Source: Nitrospirota bacterium
Lineage (GTDB): Bacteria > Nitrospirota > Leptospirillia > Leptospirillales > Leptospirillaceae
Direction: 5' to 3'
DNA length: 63,200 nucleotides
Assembly (NCBI GenBank): GCA_023481175.1
Contig: JAMCWM010000033.1
Coordinates: 1 to 63,200, forward strand
The position numbers and the translations under genes were made by a program. The notes below the pieces were generated by a model. The model searched no databases. It was not told where the DNA came from and saw only the letters and a list, made by a program, of their open reading frames with translations. This document shows positions 44,513 through 53,805 of the stretch, one piece after another (the stretch's first letter is position 1; each line of letters opens with the position of its first letter).

Positions 44513-45283
44513 ATGATACATACTCCTGAACGCTGGCTCTCGAAGGCGGGTTTGGGCTCCCGTCGGGAGGTTCAAGAATGGATCTCCGCCGGACGCCTCA
44601 CTCTGAAAGGGCGTCCCGTCGCCCTGGACCGTCCCGTCCCGTCTCCCGGATCAACCCCGGAAAGCCTTATCCTGCCGCCTTTCTTTCTCGACGGCAAACC
44701 TCTGCGTCCTCCTCCGCCCCTGCTCCTGGCCATGAACAAGCCCCGGGGGGTCCTGGTAACCCGCAACGATCCCCGGGGCCGTTCCGTGATCGGGGGGATC
44801 GTCTCTGCCAGTCCCTGGGGATCCCCCCGATATGGATCGATCCGTCCCCTCGGCCGCCTTGACCAGGCTTCGGCAGGGCTGATTCTGCTGACAAACTTTC
44901 CCGAACTCTTCGGCGATTTTCTCGATCCCTCCGCCCGCGTAAAAAGGACATACCGGGTTCAGGTGTCACCGCCGCTCCGGGAGAGGGAGCAGGCGGCTTT
45001 CTTTTCGGGGAGGGGGGGAGAGGCTCCGGGATACGGGAAAATTGAGGTCTTCCCGGAGCGGCGATCCCTCCGGTCGGAATGGATCCATGTCTGCCTTACG
45101 GAGGGAAAGAACCGGGAAATCCGCAACTTCCTTTGCTGGTACGGCTACCAGGTTCTTCATCTTATCCGCCTGTCCTTTGGCCCCTTTGAACTGGGCAAGA
45201 TCGCCCCCGGAGAGATCGTCGATTTTTCCGGGCGCGCGGGAGAGGCCGGAGTCCGGTGGGTCAACTGGACCCGGGCCGAATGA
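44513..45283 (+). CDS. RsuA/RluB-family pseudouridine synthase
   Basis: A 256-residue rRNA pseudouridine synthase: an N-terminal S4 RNA-binding domain ('RWLSKAGLGSRREVQEWISA'), then the family box 'LLAMNKPRGVLVTRNDP' and the catalytic Asp in 'RPLGRLDQASAGLILLTN', ending with 'LTEGKNREIRNFL'. In E. coli such enzymes modify 16S or 23S rRNA; which position cannot be told. No clear Shine-Dalgarno precedes ATG 44513. It is the first gene to the right of the CRP-type palindrome. Confidence 0.88.
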   Translation: MIHTPERWLSKAGLGSRREVQEWISAGRLTLKGRPVALDRPVPSPGSTPESLILPPFFLDGKPLRPPPPLLLAMNKPRGVLVTRNDPRGRSVIGGIVSASPWGSPRYGSIRPLGRLDQASAGLILLTNFPELFGDFLDPSARVKRTYRVQVSPPLREREQAAFFSGRGGEAPGYGKIEVFPERRSLRSEWIHVCLTEGKNREIRNFLCWYGYQVLHLIRLSFGPFELGKIAPGEIVDFSGRAGEAGVRWVNWTRAE

Positions 45284-45297
45284 CGGGACGGGGCGTC

Positions 45298-45325
45298 TTG
45301 ACAGTCCAAAAATCAGCGATATATT
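45298..45325 (+). promoter_or_regulatory. Sigma70-type promoter for hsp20
   Basis: TTGACA (45298-45303), a 16-base spacer, TATATT (45320-45325). No CIRCE or sigma32-type element is seen. Confidence 0.6.
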
Positions 45326-45412
45326 TTGAATTGAAAGGAACCACAGACTATGAAACATCCAGGACAATCACTGTTGCCGGGTTTCCGCCCGGCCTCGAAA
45401 AAGGAGAAGGCT

Positions 45413-45865
45413 ATGGCCAGCTTGCTACGTTGGGATCCAGTCAAGGAGTTCGATGATCTCGCACGTCGATTTGCCCCTTTTGTTCTTCGAAATCCGGAAT
45501 CGCGGATCGAAGAGAAGCAGGCGCGCAAATCGGTCGAATGGGCTCCGAGTGTCGACATCTCCGAGGAGGAGGGGGCCTATATCGTCAAGGCTGAACTTCC
45601 CGAGGTCCAAAAGGAAGCCGTCAAGGTCGTGGTCGAGAGCGGCGTCTTGACCATCTCCGGAGAAAGAAGTCGGAGTACCGAAAAAACGGGTGTCAGGTAT
45701 CACAGGGTCGAAAGGGAGTATGGGGCTTTTCTGCGCTCCTTCACGCTGCCCGAGGATGCCGACCCCAAGAAGATCTCCGCCAACATGAAAGACGGGGTTC
45801 TGACAGTCCGGATCGAAAAGCTGGCGGAGGCGAAACCCCTTGCCGTCGAAGTCAATGTCGAATGA
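45413..45865 (+). CDS. Hsp20/alpha-crystallin small heat-shock protein
   Basis: A 150-residue ATP-independent holdase chaperone. The alpha-crystallin domain runs from about 'WAPSVDISEEEGAYIVKAEL' through 'VLTISGERS' and 'YGAFLRSFTLPEDADPKKIS' to 'DGVLTVRIEKL' (the A-x-x-x-n-GVL box). The N-terminus MASLLRWDPVKEFDDL is typical of bacterial Hsp20. I use ATG 45413 (AAGGAG upstream) rather than ATG 45350, which would add 21 basic residues. Confidence 0.93.
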   Translation: MASLLRWDPVKEFDDLARRFAPFVLRNPESRIEEKQARKSVEWAPSVDISEEEGAYIVKAELPEVQKEAVKVVVESGVLTISGERSRSTEKTGVRYHRVEREYGAFLRSFTLPEDADPKKISANMKDGVLTVRIEKLAEAKPLAVEVNVE

Positions 45866-45910
45866 CGACGGAGGGGAGTAAACGTTCGATCCGGGCGTGA
45901 GCCCGTGCAT

Positions 45911-45976
45911 GGTCCCTTTTTGAAGGGACCGGAAATCCGTCAGGCAGAGGGGGACTTCAAGTCCCCCTTTTTTTTT
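45911..45976 (+). terminator. Tandem hairpins ending in a rho-independent terminator
   Basis: The first stem is GGTCCC (45911-45916) with GGGACC (45925-45930). The second is GGGGGACTTC/AAGTCCCCC (45949-45968) followed by nine or more T. It ends the hsp20 unit 45-110 bases after its stop. Confidence 0.85.
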
Positions 45977-46061
45977 GGTACTCGCATATTTTTGTGCCAT
46001 AATCACCCGGGAAAGCAGGCAGGTTCCCGATCGCGAGGCCGGAATTTAAAAGAGGTGGTTC

Positions 46062-46931
46062 TTGTTCGATTCAGAGGAAGGCGCAGAAACATTTTCTCCC
46101 GGATTTGCCCTGTTCGATTCAGGAATGGGCGGCCTGTCCGTCCTTCGGCACTTTCTCGACCATTTTCCCCATGAAGACTTCCTCTATCTCGGGGATATGG
46201 CCCGTTTTCCCTATGGAGCCAAGTCCCGGGAGACCATCCGGAGGTTTGCTCTCGAGGATGCCGCCTCCCTGATGGCTTTTCGTCCGAGGACCCTCGTGGC
46301 CGCCTGTTTTACCGTGTCCAGCCAGGCGCTCGACGATCTCGTCGAATTCTGCGCTCCTGTCCGTGTTGTCGGCATGGTGGAGGCGGGGGCCCTGGCAGCC
46401 CTTTCCAGAACGAGAACGGGCCGGATCGGAGTTCTCGGGACAGAAGGGACCATACAAAGTGGTGCCTACCCGGCCATTTTGCAACGCCTGTCGGGCGGAG
46501 GCCTGGAGGTGGTCGGAGTCGCCTGTCCCCTCTTTGCTCCTATGGTGGAGGAAGGATGGATCGACGGCGACATTCCGGAGCGGATTGTGAGGGAATACCT
46601 TTCCCTTTTTCTGGACGGTCGGATTTCCGGAGTCGATACCGTCATCCTGGGATGTACGCATTATCCTCCTCTTCTCCCTCTCCTGACCCGGATCTTTCCC
46701 GACATCGCCTTCATCGATCCGGGGCTCGAGCTGGCCAGGTCGGAAATTTCGGCCGACAACGGGACGCAGAGAACAGGTCAGGGGCAGGTCTCCTATCTGG
46801 TGACCGATGGCCGGGAGCGGTTCCAGCGTGTCGGCCAACACCTTTTGGGAAGGAGTATCGAACACGTCCGGGAAATCACCATTCATTCCGGCGATTTTTC
46901 CTTAGCTGATAAAACAGGGAGGTTCCAGTGA
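46062..46931 (+). CDS. murI: Glutamate racemase
   Basis: A 289-residue MurI making D-glutamate for peptidoglycan. Core motifs: '[14 protein letters not shown]' (D-S-G-x-G-G), '[15 protein letters not shown]', first catalytic Cys82 in '[10 protein letters not shown]' and second Cys198 in '[11 protein letters not shown]'. Family members normally read ACNTAS at the first cysteine; here the Asn-Thr-Ala-Ser is Phe-Thr-Val-Ser, an uncommon change beside the nucleophile. TTG 46062 is read as start after AGAGG. Its stop overlaps rph by four bases (GTGA). Confidence 0.9.
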   Translation: MFDSEEGAETFSPGFALFDSGMGGLSVLRHFLDHFPHEDFLYLGDMARFPYGAKSRETIRRFALEDAASLMAFRPRTLVAACFTVSSQALDDLVEFCAPVRVVGMVEAGALAALSRTRTGRIGVLGTEGTIQSGAYPAILQRLSGGGLEVVGVACPLFAPMVEEGWIDGDIPERIVREYLSLFLDGRISGVDTVILGCTHYPPLLPLLTRIFPDIAFIDPGLELARSEISADNGTQRTGQGQVSYLVTDGRERFQRVGQHLLGRSIEHVREITIHSGDFSLADKTGRFQ

Positions 46932-47647
46932 GGGTTGACGGAAGAAATCACGACCAGCTGAGGTCGCTTGTCATCGAACCCTCGCCCAATCGCTATGCCG
47001 AGGGATCGGCACTCGTCAAGATGGGCTTCACCCATGTTCTGACCACAGTCAGCATGGAAGAAAAGGTCCCTCCGTTTCTCAAGGACCAGGGGCGGGGATG
47101 GGTCACAGCCGAATACGGCATGCTTCCCCGGTCGACCCATGAGCGCTCTCCGAGAGAGGCGGCCCGCGGCAAGCAGAGCGGCCGGACCCAGGAAATCCAG
47201 CGGCTGGTCGGCCGGAGCCTTCGTTCGGTTGTGAATTTCGAAGAGATGGGCGTCCGGACGGCGACAGTCGACTGCGACGTGATCCAGGCCGACGGGGGGA
47301 CGCGTTGCGCGTCGATCGGAGGGGCCTTCGTAGCGTTGGCTCTTGCCTTTTCCAATCTTAAAAAGGCGGGGGTCATCGGGGGGATTCCTTTAAAAGACTA
47401 TCTGGCGGCCGTGTCAGTGGGAATCGTGGAAGGGGAACCCTGTCTCGATCTCTGCTATACGGAAGACTCGACGGCCGATGTGGACATGAATGTGGTCATG
47501 ACTGGGCGGGGCGAGCTTGTGGAGGTGCAGGGAACGGCAGAGCACCGGTCCTTTTCTCGTAAGGACATGGATCGCCTGCTGGACCTGGCATGGAAGGGGA
47601 TCTCGGAAATTGTCGACCTCCAGAAGCGGCTCGTCTCACTCGGATGA
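46928..47647 (+). CDS. rph: RNase PH
   Basis: A 239-residue phosphorolytic 3'-5' exoribonuclease that trims tRNA and other RNA 3' ends. The opening '[18 protein letters not shown]', '[20 protein letters not shown]' and '[11 protein letters not shown]' are characteristic, and the phosphate-binding '[11 protein letters not shown]' is intact. Length is typical (238-240). GTG 46928 overlaps murI's stop. It overlaps the proposed rhodanese start by about 38 bases. Confidence 0.95.
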   Translation: MRVDGRNHDQLRSLVIEPSPNRYAEGSALVKMGFTHVLTTVSMEEKVPPFLKDQGRGWVTAEYGMLPRSTHERSPREAARGKQSGRTQEIQRLVGRSLRSVVNFEEMGVRTATVDCDVIQADGGTRCASIGGAFVALALAFSNLKKAGVIGGIPLKDYLAAVSVGIVEGEPCLDLCYTEDSTADVDMNVVMTGRGELVEVQGTAEHRSFSRKDMDRLLDLAWKGISEIVDLQKRLVSLG

Positions 47648-48149
47648 GGCCCAACGGAAGAGAGTTCGGGAGTTCGAGTCTCTCCTGGGTCGGGATGATC
47701 TCAGGATAACCTGCGAGGAAATGGGAGCGCTCCTTTCCGGTCGGCCCGGAAAGACGATCTCTGAACCGGCTTGTCTGCTCCTCGATGTCCGGGAGGAATG
47801 GGAATACCGGTTTGTCCGGTTTCCCGCGGCTGTCCATATTCCTATGTCCCGTCTTCCCGAGAATCTCCACAGAATTCCCAAAGACCGTCTCGTGATTGTC
47901 TATTGTCATACCGGCATCCGCTCGCTCCTGGCCTGTTATCTTCTTGTCCAGAACGGATTCCAGTCCGTCAGGAACCTGGAGGGGGGAATCGACGAATTTG
48001 CCAGGGCGGTGGAACCCGCTCTCCCGCGCTACTGTCTGGAGGAAGGGCGCCGTCCTCCCGAGTCGGTTCTGGCTGAAAATGCCCGGGGGGTGGAGAAAAA
48101 GGAGCATAATCCATGGGGAGAGGGAGTTTCAGATTCCATTTCTCTCTAG
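47610..48149 (+). CDS. Rhodanese-domain sulfurtransferase
   Basis: A protein of up to 179 residues with a single rhodanese domain: '[20 protein letters not shown]' (conserved D-R-E), then '[19 protein letters not shown]' with the catalytic Cys in CHTGIRS, and '[13 protein letters not shown]' ending the fold. Such proteins move sulfane sulfur or cyanide-derived thiols. The start is uncertain: TTG 47610 has AGGGG upstream, but the domain itself begins about residue 30. It overlaps rph. Confidence 0.78.
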   Translation: MSTSRSGSSHSDEAQRKRVREFESLLGRDDLRITCEEMGALLSGRPGKTISEPACLLLDVREEWEYRFVRFPAAVHIPMSRLPENLHRIPKDRLVIVYCHTGIRSLLACYLLVQNGFQSVRNLEGGIDEFARAVEPALPRYCLEEGRRPPESVLAENARGVEKKEHNPWGEGVSDSISL

Positions 48150-48298
48150 GAGACGGGAAGGGACTTGTTCTCGTTCGGAAAGTCCGTTATGATTTGACGA
48201 GATGCTAGACATTTTCCTCCGCATGTCCATGCCGCAACCGATCTTCTCCGCGAAAGGCCCGGCGGATACCCGACGAGAACCAAAAGAGGACTTTTGAA

Positions 48299-48376
48299 AT
48301 GCCCCGTCCCGATCTCAGGAAACTCCTGGAGGGGAGGTCGGACGATCCTGTCCTGACCACTCTGGAAATGTCATGA
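48299..48376 (+). CDS. 25-codon upstream ORF coupled to the ABC-F gene
   Basis: ATG 48299 with AGAGG upstream opens a 25-residue ORF (MPRPDLRKLLEGRSDD, then PVLTTLEMS). Its stop overlaps the start of the ABC-F ATPase as ATGA. The ABC-F start itself has only a weak ribosome site (CTGGAAATG before it), so translation may depend on ribosomes arriving from this small ORF. No homologue is recognised. Confidence 0.35.
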   Translation: MPRPDLRKLLEGRSDDPVLTTLEMS

Positions 48377-50271
48377 TCACGCTTTCCGGGATTTCCAAGC
48401 ACTATCCCACTAAAACCCTCTTTTCCGACCTTTCTCTGCGAATCTCGCTTCGGGAACGGATGGCCCTCGTCGGTCCGAACGGCGCGGGAAAATCCTCCCT
48501 TATGCGGATCCTGGCCGGCGTCCTTGAGCCCGATGATGGTGTCGTCAGCATGCCTCCCGGCTACCGGGTCGGCTATCTTCCCCAGGAAGTTGTCATCGAG
48601 GGGGATATGACCGCCGTCGGATGCGTCATGAGCGGGGACGCCGAGCTCTTGCGCCTGGAAGAAGAAATGCGCCTTCTCGAGAAGAAGCTTGAGGCGGGAG
48701 AAACCCGGGTTCTGGATCGCTACGGCGAGGTTCAGTCGCGATTCGGCCTTCTCGGCGGATTCGAGCAGGAAACGACGGCCAGAAAGGTTCTGGCGGGGCT
48801 CGGTTTTGACCAGGCGCGAATGAATGCCCGGGTCTCCGATCTTTCCGGGGGATGGCGGATGCGTGTGGCCCTGGCCCGGACCCTTGTCACGAATCCGGAT
48901 CTCCTCCTTCTCGACGAACCGACCAATCATCTCGACATTCCGTCGATCGAGTGGCTGGAATCCTTTCTTCTTGATTTTCCGGGGGCGGTTCTCCTGATCT
49001 CCCATGACCGCTCTTTCATGAACGGGGTCGTGGGAGGGGTCATCGAACTGTCGGGAGGGAAGGCGACCGTTTTCACCGGGAACTATGATGCCTACCTGGC
49101 CGAGAAGGAGCGGCGAGCCCTGGCCCTCGACGCGGCCATCGCGCGTCAGGAAGAGGAAATCGCCAAGACACAGGAGTTCATTGACCGGTTTCGCTCGAAG
49201 GCGACCAAGGCGACCCAGGTCCAGAGCCGCATCAAGGCCCTGGAGAAGATCGAGCGTCTGGAAAAGGACGCCACAGAGAAGACCGTCCGTTTCACCTTCC
49301 CGGCTCCCGTTCGCTCCGGAGAGATCGTCGCCACCTTTTCCGAAATCGAAAAGTCCTATGACGGCCGGATGATCGTGCATCCCTTCGACTGGGTCCTCCG
49401 TCGGGGCATGAAAGTGGCCCTGATCGGTCCGAACGGCGCCGGAAAGTCGACGCTTCTCAAGATCATGGCCGGAACAGTGGAACCCGATGCCGGAACCTAC
49501 CGGACGGGAACGGGCGTCACCACGGCCTATTACTCCCAGCACCAGCTCGAGATTCTCGATCCCTCGCATACCGTCCTGGCCAGCATGGAATCCGTGGCTC
49601 CGGATTCCGAGACCCAGACCCGGATCCGGGGACTCCTCGGGGCCTTCCTCTTCCGCCACGAAGAGGTTTTCAAGAAGGTCGGTGTCCTGTCGGGCGGAGA
49701 AAAGAGCCGGCTGGCCCTGGCCAGACTTCTTCTGGCCCCGGCCAATCTCCTGCTTCTCGACGAACCGACCAACCATCTCGATCTTCCGTCGCGGGAGGCC
49801 CTTGTCAGCGCCCTGGAGGCCTACCGGGGGACGCTGGTCTTCATCACCCATGACCGTTATGTCATCGAAAAGATTGCCACCGACATCATCGAGGTTCTCC
49901 CCGGCTCCATCCGGCTTTTCATGAATCACCGCTTTGAGACCTATCGCGCCAAACGGGATGGCGTCCTTGGGACAGTGGCTCCTGTTTTGCCGGGGTCGGG
50001 GAAACCGCCTTCCTCCGCGTCCGGGGACGCCGCCGGCGAGGAGGGGGAGGATACGGGAATGATCGAGAAGCGACTTTCCTGGGTCGAAAAAGAAGTTCTG
50101 GAGCTTGAGGACGAGGTGGAGCGTCTGTCGAAGGCGGCCTCCGGATCCGGGGCGGATGCGAGACGGGCTTCTTCGAAGCTCACCGTCGCCAGAAAAAAAC
50201 TGTCGGACAGGACCGCCGAGTGGGAACGTCTCGGGAGTCTTCTCGAACGATCCGTCCAGCGCCCTTCCTGA
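48373..50271 (+). CDS. ABC-F ATPase (YheS/Uup type)
   Basis: A 632-residue protein of two ABC domains with no membrane part. Each half has Walker A ('LVGPNGAGKSS' and 'LIGPNGAGKSTLL'), the signature ('DLSGGWRMRVALAR' and 'VLSGGEKSRLALAR') and 'LLLDEPTNHLD'. The linker (about residues 240-310) is the P-site tRNA interaction motif region ('RFRSKATKATQVQSRIKALE'), and the C-terminal 70 residues form a coiled coil. ABC-F proteins act on the ribosome in translation-factor or antibiotic-protection roles; housekeeping is likely, resistance not excluded. ATG 48373 overlaps the small upstream ORF. Confidence 0.92.
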   Translation: MITLSGISKHYPTKTLFSDLSLRISLRERMALVGPNGAGKSSLMRILAGVLEPDDGVVSMPPGYRVGYLPQEVVIEGDMTAVGCVMSGDAELLRLEEEMRLLEKKLEAGETRVLDRYGEVQSRFGLLGGFEQETTARKVLAGLGFDQARMNARVSDLSGGWRMRVALARTLVTNPDLLLLDEPTNHLDIPSIEWLESFLLDFPGAVLLISHDRSFMNGVVGGVIELSGGKATVFTGNYDAYLAEKERRALALDAAIARQEEEIAKTQEFIDRFRSKATKATQVQSRIKALEKIERLEKDATEKTVRFTFPAPVRSGEIVATFSEIEKSYDGRMIVHPFDWVLRRGMKVALIGPNGAGKSTLLKIMAGTVEPDAGTYRTGTGVTTAYYSQHQLEILDPSHTVLASMESVAPDSETQTRIRGLLGAFLFRHEEVFKKVGVLSGGEKSRLALARLLLAPANLLLLDEPTNHLDLPSREALVSALEAYRGTLVFITHDRYVIEKIATDIIEVLPGSIRLFMNHRFETYRAKRDGVLGTVAPVLPGSGKPPSSASGDAAGEEGEDTGMIEKRLSWVEKEVLELEDEVERLSKAASGSGADARRASSKLTVARKKLSDRTAEWERLGSLLERSVQRPS

Positions 50272-50317
50272 TCCCGGGCATCGATGGGATCGGGAAGGGC
50301 AGGGAGATGATGACGAA

Positions 50318-51274
50318 ATGAGTTCTGCCAATACCGATCCTGCCATAAAATCCAGTGTCGTCCCCGTGACGATTTTTTACCACCGGAACTGCTCCGACGG
50401 TTTCGGGGCGGCCTGGGCCGCCTGGAAACGTTTTTCCGGAAAGCTCCCCCTTTCGTTCGTTCCTTACAACTACGGAGATCCGCTCCCGGAGATTCCCTCG
50501 GACCACGATGTCTTCATCCTTGATCTCTCCTTCGATCCGGACTATCTTGCCCGTCTCCGGAAAATGGCCCGCCATCTCGTCCTTCTCGACCATCACAAGA
50601 GTGCGATGGAAAAAATCCAGCCGCTCTATCCCGGAGATCCCGATATCGTCTTCGACATGAATCGGTCGGGCGCCATGATTGCGTGGGAGCGATTCTTTCC
50701 GGGAGAGCCCGTTCCAAATCTGATCCGTTATGTCGAGGACAGGGATCTTTGGCGATGGAGCCTTCCCCTTTCGCTTGAGGTCACGACGGCCATGGCCTCC
50801 TATGCCTTCGATTTCGACGTGTGGGAGAGTCTCTTCCGGACCCTCGGATACGGGACTCTCTCCGAAGACAATCCCCTTGTGACCGAAGGACGATCCATCC
50901 TCCGCTACCAGTCCATGCTTATCAAGACAGCCATCCGGGAAACGGGGGTGTGGGGGCGCTTTTCCTCCGGGGAACGGGCATTTTTTGTCAACTCTCCCCT
51001 GCTGACCTCCGAGATTGGGGGAGCCATGAAATCGGAGATCCCCTTTGTCGTGATCTGGTCGGTCAGGAAGGATGGCCGAATTTCTTACAGCCTTCGGGCG
51101 ACGGAGGGAGGGCCCGATCTTTCGAAAATCGCCTCCCGCTATGGAGGGGGAGGACATGCCAAGGCCGCAGGGTTCCTCGCGGATTCTCCCGTCCATGAGG
51201 TCGAGGGCGCCGATGGACGTCTTCGTCCGGTGATTTTCGGCCGTTCCGCCTCCGGGGGGACGCAGGATGGCTGA
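50318..51274 (+). CDS. DHH-family phosphoesterase
   Basis: A 318-residue DHH/DHHA1 phosphodiesterase. Its metal motifs are 'RNCSDGFGAAWAAW' (D of SDG), 'FILDLSFDPDYL' and the DHH in 'VLLDHHKSAM'. The C-terminal substrate-binding motif 'SRYGGGGHAKAAGF' is a DHHA1 GGGH. Relatives are nanoRNase/pAp phosphatases and c-di-AMP-related phosphodiesterases; the oligo substrate cannot be named. ATG 50318 follows GGGAG and lies 47 bases after the ABC-F gene. It overlaps rdgB by eight bases. Confidence 0.87.
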   Translation: MSSANTDPAIKSSVVPVTIFYHRNCSDGFGAAWAAWKRFSGKLPLSFVPYNYGDPLPEIPSDHDVFILDLSFDPDYLARLRKMARHLVLLDHHKSAMEKIQPLYPGDPDIVFDMNRSGAMIAWERFFPGEPVPNLIRYVEDRDLWRWSLPLSLEVTTAMASYAFDFDVWESLFRTLGYGTLSEDNPLVTEGRSILRYQSMLIKTAIRETGVWGRFSSGERAFFVNSPLLTSEIGGAMKSEIPFVVIWSVRKDGRISYSLRATEGGPDLSKIASRYGGGGHAKAAGFLADSPVHEVEGADGRLRPVIFGRSASGGTQDG

Positions 51275-51890
51275 GAGCTCCCGTCTCGTCCTCCATCTCG
51301 GGACCGGGAACCCCCACAAGGCGGAGGAGTTCATGAGAATGGCGCCCCCGGGTGTCTCCGTTCTTGCGGCCTTTTTTCCGGACTATCCGGCACCTGGAGT
51401 TCTAGAGTCGGGGAAGACCTTTTTCGCCAATGCCTTTTTCAAGGCAGAGACCTTTGCCCGGGCCTTGCGGGAGAGAACGGCCGGGATGGTTTTTGCGGAC
51501 GACTCGGGGCTTGTCGTCCCGGCGTTGTCGGGAGAGCCCGGAGTCCGGTCGGCCCGGTATGCCGGAGAGGAGGCGTCCGATACCCAAAACCGGGAACTCC
51601 TTCTCAAAAACATGAAGGGCCTCTCCGGGGCAGACCGCCGAGCCCACTTCGTTTGCGTCCTGGTGGCCATAGACATCGCCACCGGCTCCCTCCGGGCCGC
51701 CTCCTCCGGAATGGTCTCGGGCCGCATTGCCAACGGCCTCATGGGTGAGGGCGGATTTGGCTACGACCCCCTGTTTGTTCCCGAAGGCTACCGGGCAAGC
51801 TTCGGGATCATGGCCCCCGAGGAAAAGAACAGAATCTCCCACCGTTTCCGTGCCTTCCGGCAGTTGTGCCAAGCCCTGGAGTCTCCGTGA
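51267..51890 (+). CDS. rdgB: RdgB/HAM1 non-canonical purine NTP pyrophosphatase
   Basis: A 207-residue enzyme that removes dITP/XTP from nucleotide pools. Its motifs are 'TGNPHKAEEF', 'MVFADDSGLVVPALSGEPGV' with 'SARYAGEEASD', the catalytic Asp region, and 'GFGYDPLFVPEG' with 'KNRISHRFRAF' at the end. Length is typical (195-205). It starts inside the DHH gene's end and its stop overlaps nagZ's GTG (GTGA). Confidence 0.95.
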   Translation: MAESSRLVLHLGTGNPHKAEEFMRMAPPGVSVLAAFFPDYPAPGVLESGKTFFANAFFKAETFARALRERTAGMVFADDSGLVVPALSGEPGVRSARYAGEEASDTQNRELLLKNMKGLSGADRRAHFVCVLVAIDIATGSLRAASSGMVSGRIANGLMGEGGFGYDPLFVPEGYRASFGIMAPEEKNRISHRFRAFRQLCQALESP

Positions 51891-52873
51891 ACGCCGTTCG
51901 TCCCGGCGCCCTTCTTTGGGTCAGTCTCCCGGGGCCGGACCTGACTCAAAAAGACCGGGCCTTCCTGGAGAGGGTTGATCCGGCCGGTGTCGTGATCTTT
52001 CGGGAAAATGTCGTCTCCCCCGACCAGGTGCGAAGACTCAATGATGCGATCCGGGCGGCCTGTCCTTCCGGCCAGGTCCTGATTGCCGTCGACCAGGAAG
52101 GGGGGCGTGTGGCCCGCCTTCGGGAGGGGGTCCCGCTGCTCCCTCCCATGCGTACCCTGGGGGACGAGGGGGACCCCGGCCGGATCAGGTCCGCCGGCCG
52201 GGATCTTGGCCGGGCCCTTCGGCGCTTGGGCTTCGATGTCGACTTTGCCCCTGTGCTCGACGTGGACTCCAATCCGTCCAATCCGATCATCGGAGACCGG
52301 TCCTTCTCTTCCGATCCCCTCAAGGTGGGACCTTTGGCCATGGCCTTTGCCGAAGGTCTCATGGAGGAAGGGATTCTCCCCTGCGGAAAGCATTTCCCGG
52401 GCCATGGAGACACGGACCTTGACTCACATCTCGATCTTCCCTTCGTCCATACGGACCGGGAGACCCTTGAAGAAAGGGAGCTGGTCCCCTTCCGTTATGC
52501 CATCAGCCGGGGGATCCCTCTTTTGATGACCGCCCATGTCGTCTATCCGGCCTGGGATGAAAACGTCCCGGCGACCCTGTCGCGGAGGATCGTGACCGGT
52601 CTTCTCCGGGAGAAGCTCGGATACTCCGGCCTGATTCTCTCCGACGATCTTCTCATGAAAGCCGTTGCGAGAAGGGGCGTGGTAACGGCCGCCCTTCAGG
52701 CGCTTTTGGCCGGATGCGACGGTCTTCTCGTGCTCCGGGACGGGGAGGCGGCCAGGGAGGTCTTTGAGGCTCTTTCCGAAGGCTTGAAGGAAGGGGCTGA
52801 CCCCGTGCTCCGGGCCCTTGAACGCGTCGGACGATGGGTTCGACCCGTTTCTCCGGGGAGCCTCGGCCGATGA
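51887..52873 (+). CDS. nagZ: NagZ, beta-N-acetylhexosaminidase (GH3)
   Basis: A 328-residue GH3 enzyme removing GlcNAc from anhydromuropeptides in cytoplasmic wall recycling. The catalytic regions are 'AVDQEGGRVARLRE', the general acid-base loop 'KHFPGHGDTDLDSH', and the nucleophile Asp in 'LILSDDLLMKAV'. The opening 'GALLWVSLPGPDLTQKDRAF' matches NagZ. GTG 51887 overlaps the rdgB stop; its own stop overlaps the next gene (ATGA). It complements the LD-carboxypeptidase at 20300 and MurI at 46062. Confidence 0.93.
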   Translation: MNAVRPGALLWVSLPGPDLTQKDRAFLERVDPAGVVIFRENVVSPDQVRRLNDAIRAACPSGQVLIAVDQEGGRVARLREGVPLLPPMRTLGDEGDPGRIRSAGRDLGRALRRLGFDVDFAPVLDVDSNPSNPIIGDRSFSSDPLKVGPLAMAFAEGLMEEGILPCGKHFPGHGDTDLDSHLDLPFVHTDRETLEERELVPFRYAISRGIPLLMTAHVVYPAWDENVPATLSRRIVTGLLREKLGYSGLILSDDLLMKAVARRGVVTAALQALLAGCDGLLVLRDGEAAREVFEALSEGLKEGADPVLRALERVGRWVRPVSPGSLGR

Positions 52874-53805
52874 TCCCCCGCCGAACCTCTGCCGGCTTCA
52901 CTCATGGGTGGATCGTGGATGCCTTCAGGAAACGCGGCCTTCCGGCCCCGACACTTCGCCAGATCGAAGGCTGGACCGTCCGCTCTTTGACCGATGCCGC
53001 CCTCCTCGAGACCGTCTACAGCCAGCTCAAGAGAGCGTCCGTCGAGCGGGCTCTTTCCCTATTGGGCCTTGATCCCGGGCGCTTGCCGGAGGAACAGCAT
53101 CAGGCCCTCGTCGGCCAGGTTGCGGGAGGATGTGTCGACCTTCCGGAGGGGGAGATGATCGAACGCCTCAAGATGGCCCTCTCCGACCTCCTCTTTGCCG
53201 AGGTCGGGGGGGAGTTCGATCCGGTCGTCCGGTTGACTCTCCTGACAAGGGACCCCTGGCGTCTTTATGCCCTGGCGCTTTCGGATCTTCCGCCGGAAAA
53301 ACTCGACTCCCCCTCGAACATGGACCGTCAGATCGCCCTGGGGGTGGAACGGATGATGGAGGCGCATGGAAGGCCTCTTCCCCGAAAGGATCTTCTGAAG
53401 GACTTCAGGGAGGCCCGAGCCTTTTTGCGGGAGGAAAGGGCGAGAGTCCGGCAGGAAGCAGAAAAGGAAAGGAGAAAGGAACAACATTTCCATGCCTGGG
53501 TCCGCTCACTCTGGAGCGACCGGGACGTACGCCGGGAGTTGGGGTTGCGACCCTCCGAATTCGAGGAGTGGGTGGAGGGAGGAAGAATCCCGGTCGTCCT
53601 CCGCATCGAATCGTTCCGGAACGGGCGGATCCGGGAACGACGATTGTTCGATCCGGACACCGTCATGAAAATCTCCCCCGCGACCATCGAACGATGGCGG
53701 AGGAGCCGGAGCCCCAAGGTGGGGGGAATCAGGCGGACAACCCATCGCGGTCGATCCGGAACAGGGAAGGATCGAGGTCCGGAGCCTTCGCCCGGATCGG
53801 ACTGA
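52870..53805 (+). CDS. Protein of unknown function with a helix-turn-helix-like C-terminus
   Basis: A 311-residue, highly charged protein. Residues 180-225 form a Lys/Arg/Glu-rich probable coiled coil. After it 'RRELGLRPSEFEEWVEGGRI' and 'RRLFDPDTVMKISPATIERW' resemble an excisionase/MerR-type helix-turn-helix ('lGvs...v..W...GrlP......r.f....v'). The last 30 residues are Arg/Gly-rich and probably disordered. ATG 52870 overlaps nagZ's stop, so it belongs to the DHH-rdgB-nagZ operon. It ends one base before the convergent amidotransferase. Confidence 0.6.
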   Translation: MIPRRTSAGFTHGWIVDAFRKRGLPAPTLRQIEGWTVRSLTDAALLETVYSQLKRASVERALSLLGLDPGRLPEEQHQALVGQVAGGCVDLPEGEMIERLKMALSDLLFAEVGGEFDPVVRLTLLTRDPWRLYALALSDLPPEKLDSPSNMDRQIALGVERMMEAHGRPLPRKDLLKDFREARAFLREERARVRQEAEKERRKEQHFHAWVRSLWSDRDVRRELGLRPSEFEEWVEGGRIPVVLRIESFRNGRIRERRLFDPDTVMKISPATIERWRRSRSPKVGGIRRTTHRGRSGTGKDRGPEPSPGSD

